64,000 nucleotides of DNA from JAPPFW01 sp965231815. GTDB lineage: Bacteria; Actinomycetota; Acidimicrobiia; Spongiisociales; Spongiisociaceae. The stretch covers positions 3,534,001 through 3,598,000 of the forward strand of contig OZ246890.1 of NCBI GenBank assembly GCA_965231815.1, in the 5' to 3' direction. The notes beneath the pieces are model-generated. The model saw only the letters and a program-made list of their open reading frames with translations. It was not told the DNA's origin and made no database searches. This document shows, piece after piece, positions 53,248-61,249 of the stretch. A program made the translations under genes and the position numbers. Numbering within the stretch: the first letter of the stretch is position 1; each line of letters begins with the position of its first letter.

Positions 53248-54550
53248 ATGATGACGAACGGGTTAGCAATAACTAGCGCACGCATCGAAGCAGGGTTGCT
53301 GATTCCGGGTCGCGGCGACCCGGTGCCGAATGGGTGTCTGATCATCGAGGGCAAGACCATCACGTACTCCGGAAGCGCCGATCACGCACCCGAGACTCCG
53401 GGATGTGCAACGTACAAGACACCGGTGGTGATGCCGGGTATGTGGGACCCCACCGCTCTCAACCTGAGCTGGAGGCTGCCACTCCCACTTCTTCGGGACC
53501 GAATCGGCCGACTTGACGCAACTCGCCACCACTCCCCTCCCCATGCTGGCGGTCCGGGCGGCCCGCGACGCGCACACGCTCCTGATGGCGGGCTTCACGA
53601 GCACGCGCGAGATGGGTGGTCTCGGAGTCCACCTTGCCCGCCTGGTTGCCGAAGGGACGCTCAAGGGCCCCACTATCTACGGCGCAGGGGCTGCGCTCGG
53701 CCCTACCGCCGGGCATAGCGACATCCACTGGATGCCCGAGTCATGGCGCGACGACCTCGCCGCCTCGGGCGTAGGGTGGGTAGCGGTGTGTGACGGGATC
53801 GAGGAGTGCATAAAGGCGGTTCGACGACAGATCCGGGTGGGCGCCGGCGTGATCAAGGTCAACGCCACCGGCGGCACGATGAGCCATTTCGACCATCCGG
53901 ACCACCGGCAGTTCAACGACAAGGAACTGCGGGCCATCGTCGAGGAGGCCGCTATGGCCAGGATGGCGGTGGGTGCTCACTGCCACGGGCTGGAAGGCGT
54001 TGCAGCAGCCGCTCGAGCAGGTGTCAGGACCGTCGAACATTGCAGCACCCTTGACCAGGCCACCGCGGAATTGATGCTCGAAATGGGTACCATGGTGGTC
54101 CCGACCCGCCACGCCGTCGAGTACCTCGTGTCACTAAAGGGTAAGATTCCTGATTGGGCCTGGCAGGCTCAAGCGAAGGTGGAGAGGACCCACGCCGCCG
54201 CGATGCGACTCGCCATAGCATCCGGGATCCCCATCGCCGTGGGGGCCGACATCATGGTCAGCGGCGGGCCATGGGGTACCAACGGCCTAGAACTCGCCGC
54301 GCTCGTCAAGGCCGGGATGACCCCCCTCCAGGCCATCGAAGCGGCCACGGCCAACGGTCCGGCGACGCTCGGTCCCCGGGCACCCAAGGCCGGATTGCTG
54401 GCCGCGGGCTATGATGCCGACGTTATCGCGATAGCCTCCAACCCGCTGGATGACATTGCCGTCCTCGGGAGGTCTTCTCAGGTCACAATGGTCTGGAAGG
54501 CCGGCCAACTCGTCAAGTCTCCCGGAACCAGCACAACCCCCTACTCGTGA
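53248..54550 (+). pseudogene. Metal-dependent amidohydrolase broken by a 28-bp insertion
   Basis: Frame 1 encodes the N-terminal sandwich to VVMPGMWD (ending at 53448). The catalytic CHSHFFGTESADLTQLATTPLPML continues only in the frame starting at 53477 and runs to 54550. This second part has the TIM-barrel ligands GAHCHGLEG, TVEHCS and AVGADIM. The 28 bp between (53449-53476) shift the frame exactly and carry an in-frame TGA for the second part. Without them a ~425-residue imidazolonepropionase/Xaa-Pro-dipeptidase-like amidohydrolase would be read. It lies 33 bp after the GS-like gene. A sequencing or assembly error is possible. Confidence 0.8.
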
Positions 54551-54671
54551 GTTAAGGAGGACGGCCTTCGATCATCCAGGCCGCGCCCGGCTCCATCCAC
54601 CCAGGACGCACGAGAAACACGAGTAACGGCCACCGCAACTTCCAGTTCCGTAAAGGGAGAGCATGGCGCTG

Positions 54672-55004
54672 CTACTGCCCGTACATCTCGGTGATCGTAC
54701 GGCGAAGGAGGCGCGCGTCATCTGCGGACAGCCGGTCGATCCTCCTCCGGAGGCGCTGCTTGTCGATGGCTCGGATCTGATCCACGGCAATCTCGGCGTC
54801 CATGCCCGCACACTGGATCTGGAGCCGACCACGCCAGCGAGGATGCAGGGCAGAGGTGAGCGGGCAGACAACGACAGTGCTTACCAACCTGTTCATCTCG
54901 TTGCGGCTGACTATCACGACAGGACGAACCTTGTGGATTTCACTCCCGATTGTGGGGTTGAGATCGGCGAAGTAGACCGCGTACCTCTCGGGGAAGTCCG
55001 CCAT
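54672..55004 (-). CDS. mazF: MazF/PemK-family toxin
   Basis: The 110-residue endoribonuclease-type toxin has the PemK/MazF fold: VYFADLNPTIGSEIHKVRPVVIVS (conserved Arg-Pro), a VVVCPLTSALHPRWRG segment and a DQIRAIDKQRL strand near the end. It cleaves mRNA at short motifs to arrest growth when free. Its start overlaps the antitoxin stop (ATGA), typical of such pairs. It is active-looking, with no disruption. Confidence 0.9.
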   Translation of the reverse strand: MADFPERYAVYFADLNPTIGSEIHKVRPVVIVSRNEMNRLVSTVVVCPLTSALHPRWRGRLQIQCAGMDAEIAVDQIRAIDKQRLRRRIDRLSADDARLLRRTITEMYGQ

Positions 55005-55279
55005 CAGTCCAATCCGTCGGGGGCGGCTGCATCGAAGTCGCTCCAGTCCTCCCGCTCGGCGGCCATAGCACGGTAGGTTTGCTCCCAGGACAGCTTTCCG
55101 GTCGCGTTGCCCCGCAGGACAACACTATTCTCCGCCTCCTCCAAGACCAGCGAATCCTCCCAGCCATAGCGGTCGATTAGGGCCTTCGGTATCCGTATCC
55201 CCCTCGAGTTGCCGATCCGGATCAGTTTCACTTCCCGCACCCTCACTTTGAGCACCCGATCATCCGCCTTCGATCCCAC
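55004..55279 (-). CDS. mazE: MazE/AbrB-family antitoxin
   Basis: The antitoxin has a swapped-hairpin AbrB DNA-binding domain (VKLIRIGNSRGIRIPKALIDRYG) and an acidic toxin-binding tail ending SDFDAAAPDGLD. The longest frame begins at GTG 55279, but a TATCAT box directly before it (55280-55285) would put the mRNA start inside that frame. GTG 55231 (MKLIRIGN..), after a G-rich stretch, is the likelier start and would give the usual ~75 residues. It neutralises the MazF encoded just downstream and should repress its own promoter. Confidence 0.87.
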   Translation of the reverse strand: MGSKADDRVLKVRVREVKLIRIGNSRGIRIPKALIDRYGWEDSLVLEEAENSVVLRGNATGKLSWEQTYRAMAAEREDWSDFDAAAPDGLD

Positions 55280-55290
55280 ATGATAGTGGC

Positions 55291-55326
55291 AGTAATTACA
55301 GTAATTACGTCAATTACAGTAGTTAC
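55291..55326. promoter_or_regulatory. Repeated operator-like sites upstream of mazE
   Basis: Two 15-bp direct repeats (AATTACAGTAATTAC and AATTACAGTAGTTAC, 3 bp apart) and a palindromic GTAATTAC lie just upstream of the antitoxin. This AT-rich iterated array in a GC-rich region is the expected binding site for MazE/MazEF autorepression. Confidence 0.55.
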
Positions 55327-55432
55327 GTTGACCGGAACTCATAACCCCTCCCCCGCGCAGTTCACGCCAAGTGGGGGACAACGGGGTGACCGGATGGACC
55401 ATCCGCAGCCTTCTCCCTCTGGCATCTTCGCT

Positions 55433-55704
55433 TCAGGGCCTGCTGGACTTCCAGAGCAAGGCACCGTTGGCGCCGAGCACCATCGGGATCAGGGCTGAGA
55501 CGAAGAACCAAATGACGGTGTCTGGATCCGGGACGGGTTCACCGTCCGCGAGCGCTAGGCGGCGGAACCATAGGGTGAAGAACCAGATGGCCAACCCCAG
55601 GGTTACGTAGAAGCCTGCTTGTACAACCAGATGGTGGTCGGAATCCGCACCGACGACGCCGCACCCTCGCTTCCGGCACCCAAGCTACGGCGCATAGCGG
55701 TCAT
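55433..55704 (-). pseudogene. Small two-helix membrane protein gene, apparently frameshifted
   Basis: ATG 55704 has a strong GGAGGTCACCC leader and opens MTAMRRSLGAGSEGAASSV, but this frame stops after ~33 codons. From about 55650 another frame gives a convincing membrane protein. It begins HHLVVQAGFYVTLGLAIWFF, then TLWFRRLALADGEPVPDPD, then a second helix VIWFFVSALIPMVLGANGAL and a stop at 55433. That frame has no start of its own. One indel would join them into ~90 residues. Function is unknown. Confidence 0.45.
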
Positions 55705-55731
55705 GGGTGACCTCCTTCGGTCGACTCGAGG

Positions 55732-55942
55732 TTAGCCCCGATTATTCATGGATGGGGGTTTGGAGGATGGGTGGAGTGGGGCCGTAATAGCGCCCTGACC
55801 AGGCGATACAGCTATCGATATCTCCTATCCCGGTCCGGTGTGGAGATTCACCTGCCGGGTGAACAGTGAGATTCTCCTTATTATGAGGTCGAACTGGTGT
55901 TATGTGCGTCGGTCTGTTGGAAACCTGAATAATCAGGGCTAG
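55732..55942 (+). repeat. Family B inverted-repeat element, copy B4
   Basis: Left flank TTAG (55732-55735) and right flank CTAG (55939-55942) bound a ~203-bp core closely matching B2 and B5. CTA at 55939-55941 is the TAG stop of the minus-strand glutamine-synthetase-like gene, so the element ends exactly at that gene. Confidence 0.88.
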
Positions 55943-57240
55943 ACAGCCCTGGTATAGCGGTCCCGCTCCCAGTCACTGACGCTCTCCTGCCAGGCGCGCA
56001 GCTCCCACGCCCGAGATATCTCGTAGTAATCGCTGAACTCCGTCCCCAACGCATCCCTAAGTGTCGTATCGGCGCGGAAGGCTCGCAAAGCACTCTCCAA
56101 CGAGTTGGGCAGCGGCGGAAGATCGGTCCGCTCGGAAACGTCCCTTGTCTCGGGCGGCGGTGGAACCGCTCCGTCCCGGATCCCGATCATGGCCGAGGCG
56201 AGCAGCGCTGACAGGGCCAGATACGGATTGGCGTCAGCGCCGGGCCGACGGCACTCCAACCGTGAGCGGGCCGGCCGAGCGCCGCGGATGGCTCGGACCG
56301 ACGTGGAACGGTTCTCGTAACCCCAGCTTACGTTAACCGGCGCGAAATAGCCCGGAACCACGCGCTTGTACGAGTTGATCGTCGGGTTGATCAATAGCGA
56401 CGTAGCCGGAAGATGGTCGAGAATGCCCCCGAGCGCCGCCATGCACACATCTGGAAAGATCCCGTCCCCATCAGGAGCGAAGGCGTTATCCCGCCCCGCC
56501 TCACCGTGCCAGAACGACATGTGGACATGGCCGCTCGATCCCTCTTCGAGGGGCATGGTCTTAGCCAGGAAGCTGGCCGTCAGACCTAGAGAGGCCGCCA
56601 CGTCCTTGACCGCAAACTTGAGCAGCGCAGCATCATCGGCGGCTCGCAACCCCCGACGAGCGGAGATATTCAACTCCAGCAGACCCGGACCTGCCTCGGT
56701 ATGAACTGCCTCAAGGTTGACCCCGAGACCCTCGAGAGCGGGTACCAGCACCTCGAGGAAGTGATCGAACCGGCCGATCTCCCCCAAGCTGTAGCTGATA
56801 CCCGAAGACATCGGCGCCCCCTGTTCGTCCCGGATCCGTACCTCGTACTCGAAACCGGCCATCACCTCGTATCCGAGGTCCGCCAGGTCGGCCAGCATGT
56901 CACGGAGAACTTCACGAGAAGCCAGCCTGCATCCGGATCCATCAGGCCAACTCGGATCGGCCAGGCAGATGCCCCAGCCCGATCTCCACGACAGCGGCCG
57001 GAGGGTGCCGGGATCGGGTTGCAAGAGCAGATCGGGAGCACCGGTATTGATGCCGTACTCCTTGTAGTCCGCGATCGGCATGTCGACGGGGTCCAGACCG
57101 AGCCAGAGATCGGTCATGACCGTTCCCTTCTCCACCGCTGACCGGAAGGCATCGGGTCTGAACGCTTTACCCCGGATGGAACCATGCACATCCGGCATGC
57201 CGAGCATTACGAAACCGTCTTCAGAAGGTTTCCACGTCAT
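55939..57240 (-). CDS. Second glutamine synthetase-like ligase
   Basis: The 433-residue GlnA-family protein has MPDVHGSIRGKAF, GYEVMAGFEYEVRIRDE, SSGHVHMSFW and the core TINSYKRVVPGYFAPVNVSWGYENRSTSVR. It is clearly diverged from the ligase at 51853 and from nitrogen-assimilating GS, so another amine is the likely partner of glutamate. The gene overlaps the downstream end of an aminotransferase gene by 4 bp (ATGA), forming an operon with two aminotransferases. Its TAG stop lies in the CTAG of repeat B4. Confidence 0.85.
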   Translation of the reverse strand: MTWKPSEDGFVMLGMPDVHGSIRGKAFRPDAFRSAVEKGTVMTDLWLGLDPVDMPIADYKEYGINTGAPDLLLQPDPGTLRPLSWRSGWGICLADPSWPDGSGCRLASREVLRDMLADLADLGYEVMAGFEYEVRIRDEQGAPMSSGISYSLGEIGRFDHFLEVLVPALEGLGVNLEAVHTEAGPGLLELNISARRGLRAADDAALLKFAVKDVAASLGLTASFLAKTMPLEEGSSGHVHMSFWHGEAGRDNAFAPDGDGIFPDVCMAALGGILDHLPATSLLINPTINSYKRVVPGYFAPVNVSWGYENRSTSVRAIRGARPARSRLECRRPGADANPYLALSALLASAMIGIRDGAVPPPPETRDVSERTDLPPLPNSLESALRAFRADTTLRDALGTEFSDYYEISRAWELRAWQESVSDWERDRYTRAV

Positions 57241-58589
57241 GTCGTTCCTCCATTCACCAATGCATCCTTGACGTTACGATCCACCGACCCGACGGCATGT
57301 GCCAACCGCTCCACCATCTCGGCCAGTTCCGCATCCGTACTGGTGAACGCCGGCGCGAATACAGTCTGATCGCCGGCGTAACCGTCGACATTGGGGTGTG
57401 TCGACATGACCAGCAGGTCGTGGTCGAGAGCGCGGGAGTCGATCTGCGCGGCAATATTCAGAGACTCGGGTGGGATCGAGCAGCCATCACGCGGATCCAC
57501 ATACTCGACACCCAGCAAGAACCCCCGGCCCCGCACGTCCCCCACAATCTCGTAGCCTTCCACAGCTCTTCGCAACTCTCCGAGCAAGGCAGGCCCGCGC
57601 CTCGCCACGCGTGCCACCAGATCCTGGCCTGCAACGTAGTCGAGCACGGCAAGTCCCACCGCGCAACTGAGAGGGGCGCCATCCCAGGTATGGCCCAGGT
57701 CGAAGTCCTGCGAACCGGTCGCCAGTGCCTGGAATACGGGTTCCCGACACATCGTGGCTGCGAGCGGGAAGTACCCACCTCCCAACATCTTGCCGACAGT
57801 GACGATGTCGGGGACGATCGGTAGCCCCTGGTGGGCGAACCAGTGACCGGTGCGCCCCATCCCGGTCACCACCTCGTCGAATACGACCAGGAAACCGTAC
57901 CGATCCCGTCGCTCGGACAGTCCCTCCCAGAACAGCGTAGGAGGCGAGTATCCGGGCAGGGATGCCGCGCTGATCGGCTCGCAGAAGAAGGCGGACACCT
58001 GGTCGGGACCGGCCTGCTCCAGCGCTTCGTCCAATGCATCGAGGGCCGCCTGGCCGGTGGGGTCGAACCGCGACGTAGAGGGTGGGATGTGTAGGTGCCG
58101 GGACAGGTACGGGCCGTAGGGCACTCGCAGATCGGACCGGCCCACCAGCGCGAGGGTGGCCATGGTAGCGCCGTGATATGCCTGAGCAGGGGAGATAATC
58201 TGCCAGCGTCCACTCTCACCCCGATCGACATGGTACTGGCGGGCGAGTCGCAGGGCAGTCTCGTTGGCTTCGGAACCACCGCTGAGAAAACGCACCCGGG
58301 CCATTTCGGGCGCTACTTCCACCAAGCGAGCCGCCAGCCTCTCCTGGGGAAGGTTGGTGAAGTGATGGGCGTAGTAGTAAACGATGTCTCCCATCGCGCT
58401 CGCCGCGGTATCTGCGATGTCACCCAGCCCGTGGCCCAGACCCGCCACCATCGCCCCACCCGAACAGGCATCCAGTATCCGACCGCCGCCCACCTTGTGG
58501 AGCCACACTCCGCGGCCATGATCTATGCTCGGATAGCTCCGATTCAGATGCTTGGGGAAGACGCTCGTTGACGCAGCATCGATGTTCAC
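57237..58589 (-). CDS. Class III PLP aminotransferase
   Basis: The 450-residue aminotransferase has FLSGGSEANETALRLARQYHVDRG, PAQAYHGATMATLALVG, the PLP Asp in VVFDEVVTGMGRTG and the Schiff-base Lys in VTVGKMLGGGYFPLAA. It is a close paralogue of the aminotransferase half of the next gene: both contain SAFFCEPISAASLP.YSPP.LFWEGL. It lies between that fusion gene and the second GS-like ligase, 50 bp and a 4-bp overlap away, so the three form an operon probably used for amine catabolism. Confidence 0.88.
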   Translation of the reverse strand: MNIDAASTSVFPKHLNRSYPSIDHGRGVWLHKVGGGRILDACSGGAMVAGLGHGLGDIADTAASAMGDIVYYYAHHFTNLPQERLAARLVEVAPEMARVRFLSGGSEANETALRLARQYHVDRGESGRWQIISPAQAYHGATMATLALVGRSDLRVPYGPYLSRHLHIPPSTSRFDPTGQAALDALDEALEQAGPDQVSAFFCEPISAASLPGYSPPTLFWEGLSERRDRYGFLVVFDEVVTGMGRTGHWFAHQGLPIVPDIVTVGKMLGGGYFPLAATMCREPVFQALATGSQDFDLGHTWDGAPLSCAVGLAVLDYVAGQDLVARVARRGPALLGELRRAVEGYEIVGDVRGRGFLLGVEYVDPRDGCSIPPESLNIAAQIDSRALDHDLLVMSTHPNVDGYAGDQTVFAPAFTSTDAELAEMVERLAHAVGSVDRNVKDALVNGGTT

Positions 58590-58639
58590 CTTGCTTCTCC
58601 GTTCACGTTGCTACCTCATCCGGTTATCTATGATCTGCG

Positions 58640-60823
58640 TCACTCTGCCCTCGGTAGCGCCAAGCCGGCGATGTCGCTCGAAAAGCGCTCCAACAACTGG
58701 ATCGCTACGGCCCGCGAACTAGCAGCAAGATCCTTGGTCTCCCGGAGCAATTCGTCGGGGTCCACGCCTTCTTCATCGAGTTCGTGGCAGTAGGCACTCA
58801 CCCAACCGTCCATGATCTCGTCGGTAACCTCCGGGTGAAACTGAACCCCGAGGCTACGCCCGGCGATAAAGGCCTGAGGGCCGGCTTCGCTGTCGGCGAT
58901 TAGCTCACCCCCGGGTGGTACCGAAAAGGTGTCGAAGTGCCATTGGAACCACGGTCCTCGAGGTATTAGATCCTCATCGCGGCTCCGTACGGGTAACCAT
59001 CCGACCTCGGACCGCTCCCCCCGGTACGAATCACCACCGAGCACTCTGGCGAGCAACTGGCCTCCGAAACACAGCCCCAGAATCGGAACGTCAGCGCCGT
59101 GGGCTTCGATCAATAAATCCTTCTCCCGGTCGATCCAGGGAATCGAGTCGTCGAAGGCGGCGAATTCCGACCCTAGCGAAACGATGAGGTCATAGCGGGT
59201 TGGGTCGATGCGGCGATCGTCCAGATCGATGCGATAGGTTTCGACCTCCGCACCCCGGTCCTCCAACCACTCGTGGACCAACCCGGCCGGGGTCGGCGCC
59301 TCATGCTGAACGATCAGGGCCTTTAACACGGATCGGCGGTTACCCGGAGACGCTGTCGAGCCCAACTCCCCTCTAACCTCGGAGGCTACCTCTGACACCG
59401 CGGTAGCCATGCGTTCCACCATCGCCTCCAGGTCGGAGTCCGGAGTAGTGAAGGGCGGCGCGAACAGGTGCTGGTCTCCCGCGAATCCGTCCCTGGTCGG
59501 CATGGTACCGAGGACAAGAAGACCGTTGCGGGCCGCGGCCCGCTCGATCCGGCCTGCCACTCCCAACTCCGGAGGAAGGAAGGAAACACCGTCACGCGGG
59601 TCCACGTAGTCGATACCGAGCAGGTAACCCCGTCCGCGCACTTCGCCGACCAGGTCGTTTCCCACCAAGGACTCCGCCAACTCGTCACGAAGCGACGGAC
59701 CTCGGACCGCCACATGATCGACCCAGCCTTCCGATTCAAGAATCCTCAGTACGGCCAGGCCGATCGCACAAGGCAGAGGGGAGCCGTCCCATGTGTGTCC
59801 CAACGTGAACGCCTCGGTCGCTCCGGCGATGGCTTCGTAGACGCGGTCGGCATAAAGGACCGCTCCGATGGCAACATATCCGGCGCCGAGTCCCTTGGCG
59901 GTAGCGATGATATCTGGAACGATCGGAAGGTCATTCGCCGCGAACCAGGCCCCCGTCCTACCGATGCCGGTGACCACCTCGTCGAAGCACACCAGAAAAC
60001 CGTGCTGCTCGCGCCGCTCCGCTAAGCCCTCCCAAAAGAGCTCAGGCGGCGAGTACGCCGGAAGCGACGCGGCGCTGATAGGTTCGCAGAAGAAGGCGGA
60101 GACATTCTCCGGACCTACCTGCTCCAGCGCTTCGTCAAGGGCGTCAAGGGCCTGCTGCCCGCCGGCGTCGAATCGCCGGGTGGCCGGAGGTATGTGCCGG
60201 TGCCGGCTGAGGTAGGGGCCGAAGGCGCCATGCAGTCCCGGCCGGCCGGTCAAGGCGAGGGTCTGCATAGTGGGACCGTGATAGGACTGCGCCGGCGAGA
60301 TGATCTGCCACCGCCGAGGTTCGCCCCTGGCAACGTGGAACATTCGCGCCGCTCTGATGGCGGCCTCATTCGCTTCGGAACCACCGGTAACGAACCGTGC
60401 TCTGGAGAACCCTGGAGGCGCCAGGGTCACCAACTTGGCCGCCAGAGCCTCCTGCCAGGGATTGGTTAGGCGATTATTGTCCAGGTAGCCGATTCGGCGG
60501 GACTGTTCCCACACCAGATCGATCAAATCGCGGCGGCCATGCCCCAGGGTCGCCGCCATCGAACCACCGCTCATGGCGTCGAGGTAGCGCTTGCCGGTGG
60601 AGTCCTCCACCCACGCGCCATCACCCGAAACGACCACGCGGTAAGGCTTCACCACCTCCAGCTGGAGAACGGAACTGTAATCGGGTTCAACAAAAGGCGC
60701 TCTCAACTGCACAAAAACCTTCACTATCACAGGGGCAGGTTGGTTGTAGGGCGACCGGTCCCTCATCCGGGTTGTACCCGAGAGGGGGTGCTGAATGACC
60801 GAGCCATCCACCAGCTTCCGCAC
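58640..60823 (-). CDS. Fusion of class III aminotransferase and class I glutamine amidotransferase
   Basis: In this 727-residue protein residues ~50-485 are a class III aminotransferase: TGGSEANEAAIRAAR, DEVVTGIGRTG and Schiff-base Lys310 in ATAKGLGAGY. Residues ~500-690 are a GATase1 domain with the nucleophile Cys585 in LGLCFGGQ and the His663/Glu665 pair in GVQFHPEVT, so the triad looks intact. In separate proteins these are like PuuE (aminotransferase) and PuuD (gamma-glutamyl-GABA hydrolase). The same polypeptide could remove a gamma-glutamyl group and transaminate. ATG 60823 is the outer start; 60766 is an alternative. Confidence 0.9.
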   Translation of the reverse strand: MRKLVDGSVIQHPLSGTTRMRDRSPYNQPAPVIVKVFVQLRAPFVEPDYSSVLQLEVVKPYRVVVSGDGAWVEDSTGKRYLDAMSGGSMAATLGHGRRDLIDLVWEQSRRIGYLDNNRLTNPWQEALAAKLVTLAPPGFSRARFVTGGSEANEAAIRAARMFHVARGEPRRWQIISPAQSYHGPTMQTLALTGRPGLHGAFGPYLSRHRHIPPATRRFDAGGQQALDALDEALEQVGPENVSAFFCEPISAASLPAYSPPELFWEGLAERREQHGFLVCFDEVVTGIGRTGAWFAANDLPIVPDIIATAKGLGAGYVAIGAVLYADRVYEAIAGATEAFTLGHTWDGSPLPCAIGLAVLRILESEGWVDHVAVRGPSLRDELAESLVGNDLVGEVRGRGYLLGIDYVDPRDGVSFLPPELGVAGRIERAAARNGLLVLGTMPTRDGFAGDQHLFAPPFTTPDSDLEAMVERMATAVSEVASEVRGELGSTASPGNRRSVLKALIVQHEAPTPAGLVHEWLEDRGAEVETYRIDLDDRRIDPTRYDLIVSLGSEFAAFDDSIPWIDREKDLLIEAHGADVPILGLCFGGQLLARVLGGDSYRGERSEVGWLPVRSRDEDLIPRGPWFQWHFDTFSVPPGGELIADSEAGPQAFIAGRSLGVQFHPEVTDEIMDGWVSAYCHELDEEGVDPDELLRETKDLAASSRAVAIQLLERFSSDIAGLALPRAE

Positions 60824-60897
60824 CGACGCCTAGGACAGACTACCAACCACGGGGGTTAGCGGTTGTCCGAAATCTCGGGATAATCGCGGCGTCCGGA

Positions 60898-61107
60898 TGA
60901 GCCCCGATTATTCATGGATGGGGGTTTGGAGGATGAGTGGAGAAGACCAGATTCGCGCCCTGACCAGGAAAGACAGCTATCGGCGTTTCCTATCCCGGTC
61001 CGGTGTAGAGATTCACCTGTCCGGTGAACGGTGAGTTTCTCCCAATACTCAGGTTGAACTGGCGTTAGGCGCCTCGGTGTGTGGGAAACCTGAATAATCA
61101 GGGCTAG
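60898..61107 (+). repeat. Family B inverted-repeat element, copy B5
   Basis: Left flank is TGAG (60898-60901) and right flank CTAG (61104-61107), around a ~202-bp core nearly identical to B2. The right CTAG is also the left flank of family A copy A4, so the elements are tandem on one target. It lies 75 bp upstream of the aminotransferase-GATase fusion gene, in the region where its promoter should be. Confidence 0.88.
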
Positions 61108-61220
61108 GAGGGTCCTGAAAAACGAGTCTTTCGGGGTTCGGTGATTGGAAAGCGCCTGGTCAGAGAGTTATGGGTTAGCGGGTGAACCCCTTTGTAAGGG
61201 GTTTCTCAGCACCCTCCTAG
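61104..61220 (-). repeat. Family A inverted-repeat element, copy A4
   Basis: This inverted copy has CTAG at both ends (61104-61107, 61217-61220) and a ~109-bp core nearly identical to A2 and A3. It directly follows B5 and shares its CTAG. No gene lies inside. Confidence 0.88.
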
Positions 61221-61249
61221 GTAGACGGGGGTTGGTTACCTTCCCGACA

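Noticed and set aside
53513..54550. Internal TTG start giving a free-standing amidohydrolase
   Set aside because: This form would lack the HxH metal ligands (CHSHF) just upstream in the same frame, so it would not be a working family member.
34401..61107. Family B copies considered as CRISPR or tandem array
   Set aside because: Copies are scattered, ~202 bp long, in both orientations, and lack regular spacers.
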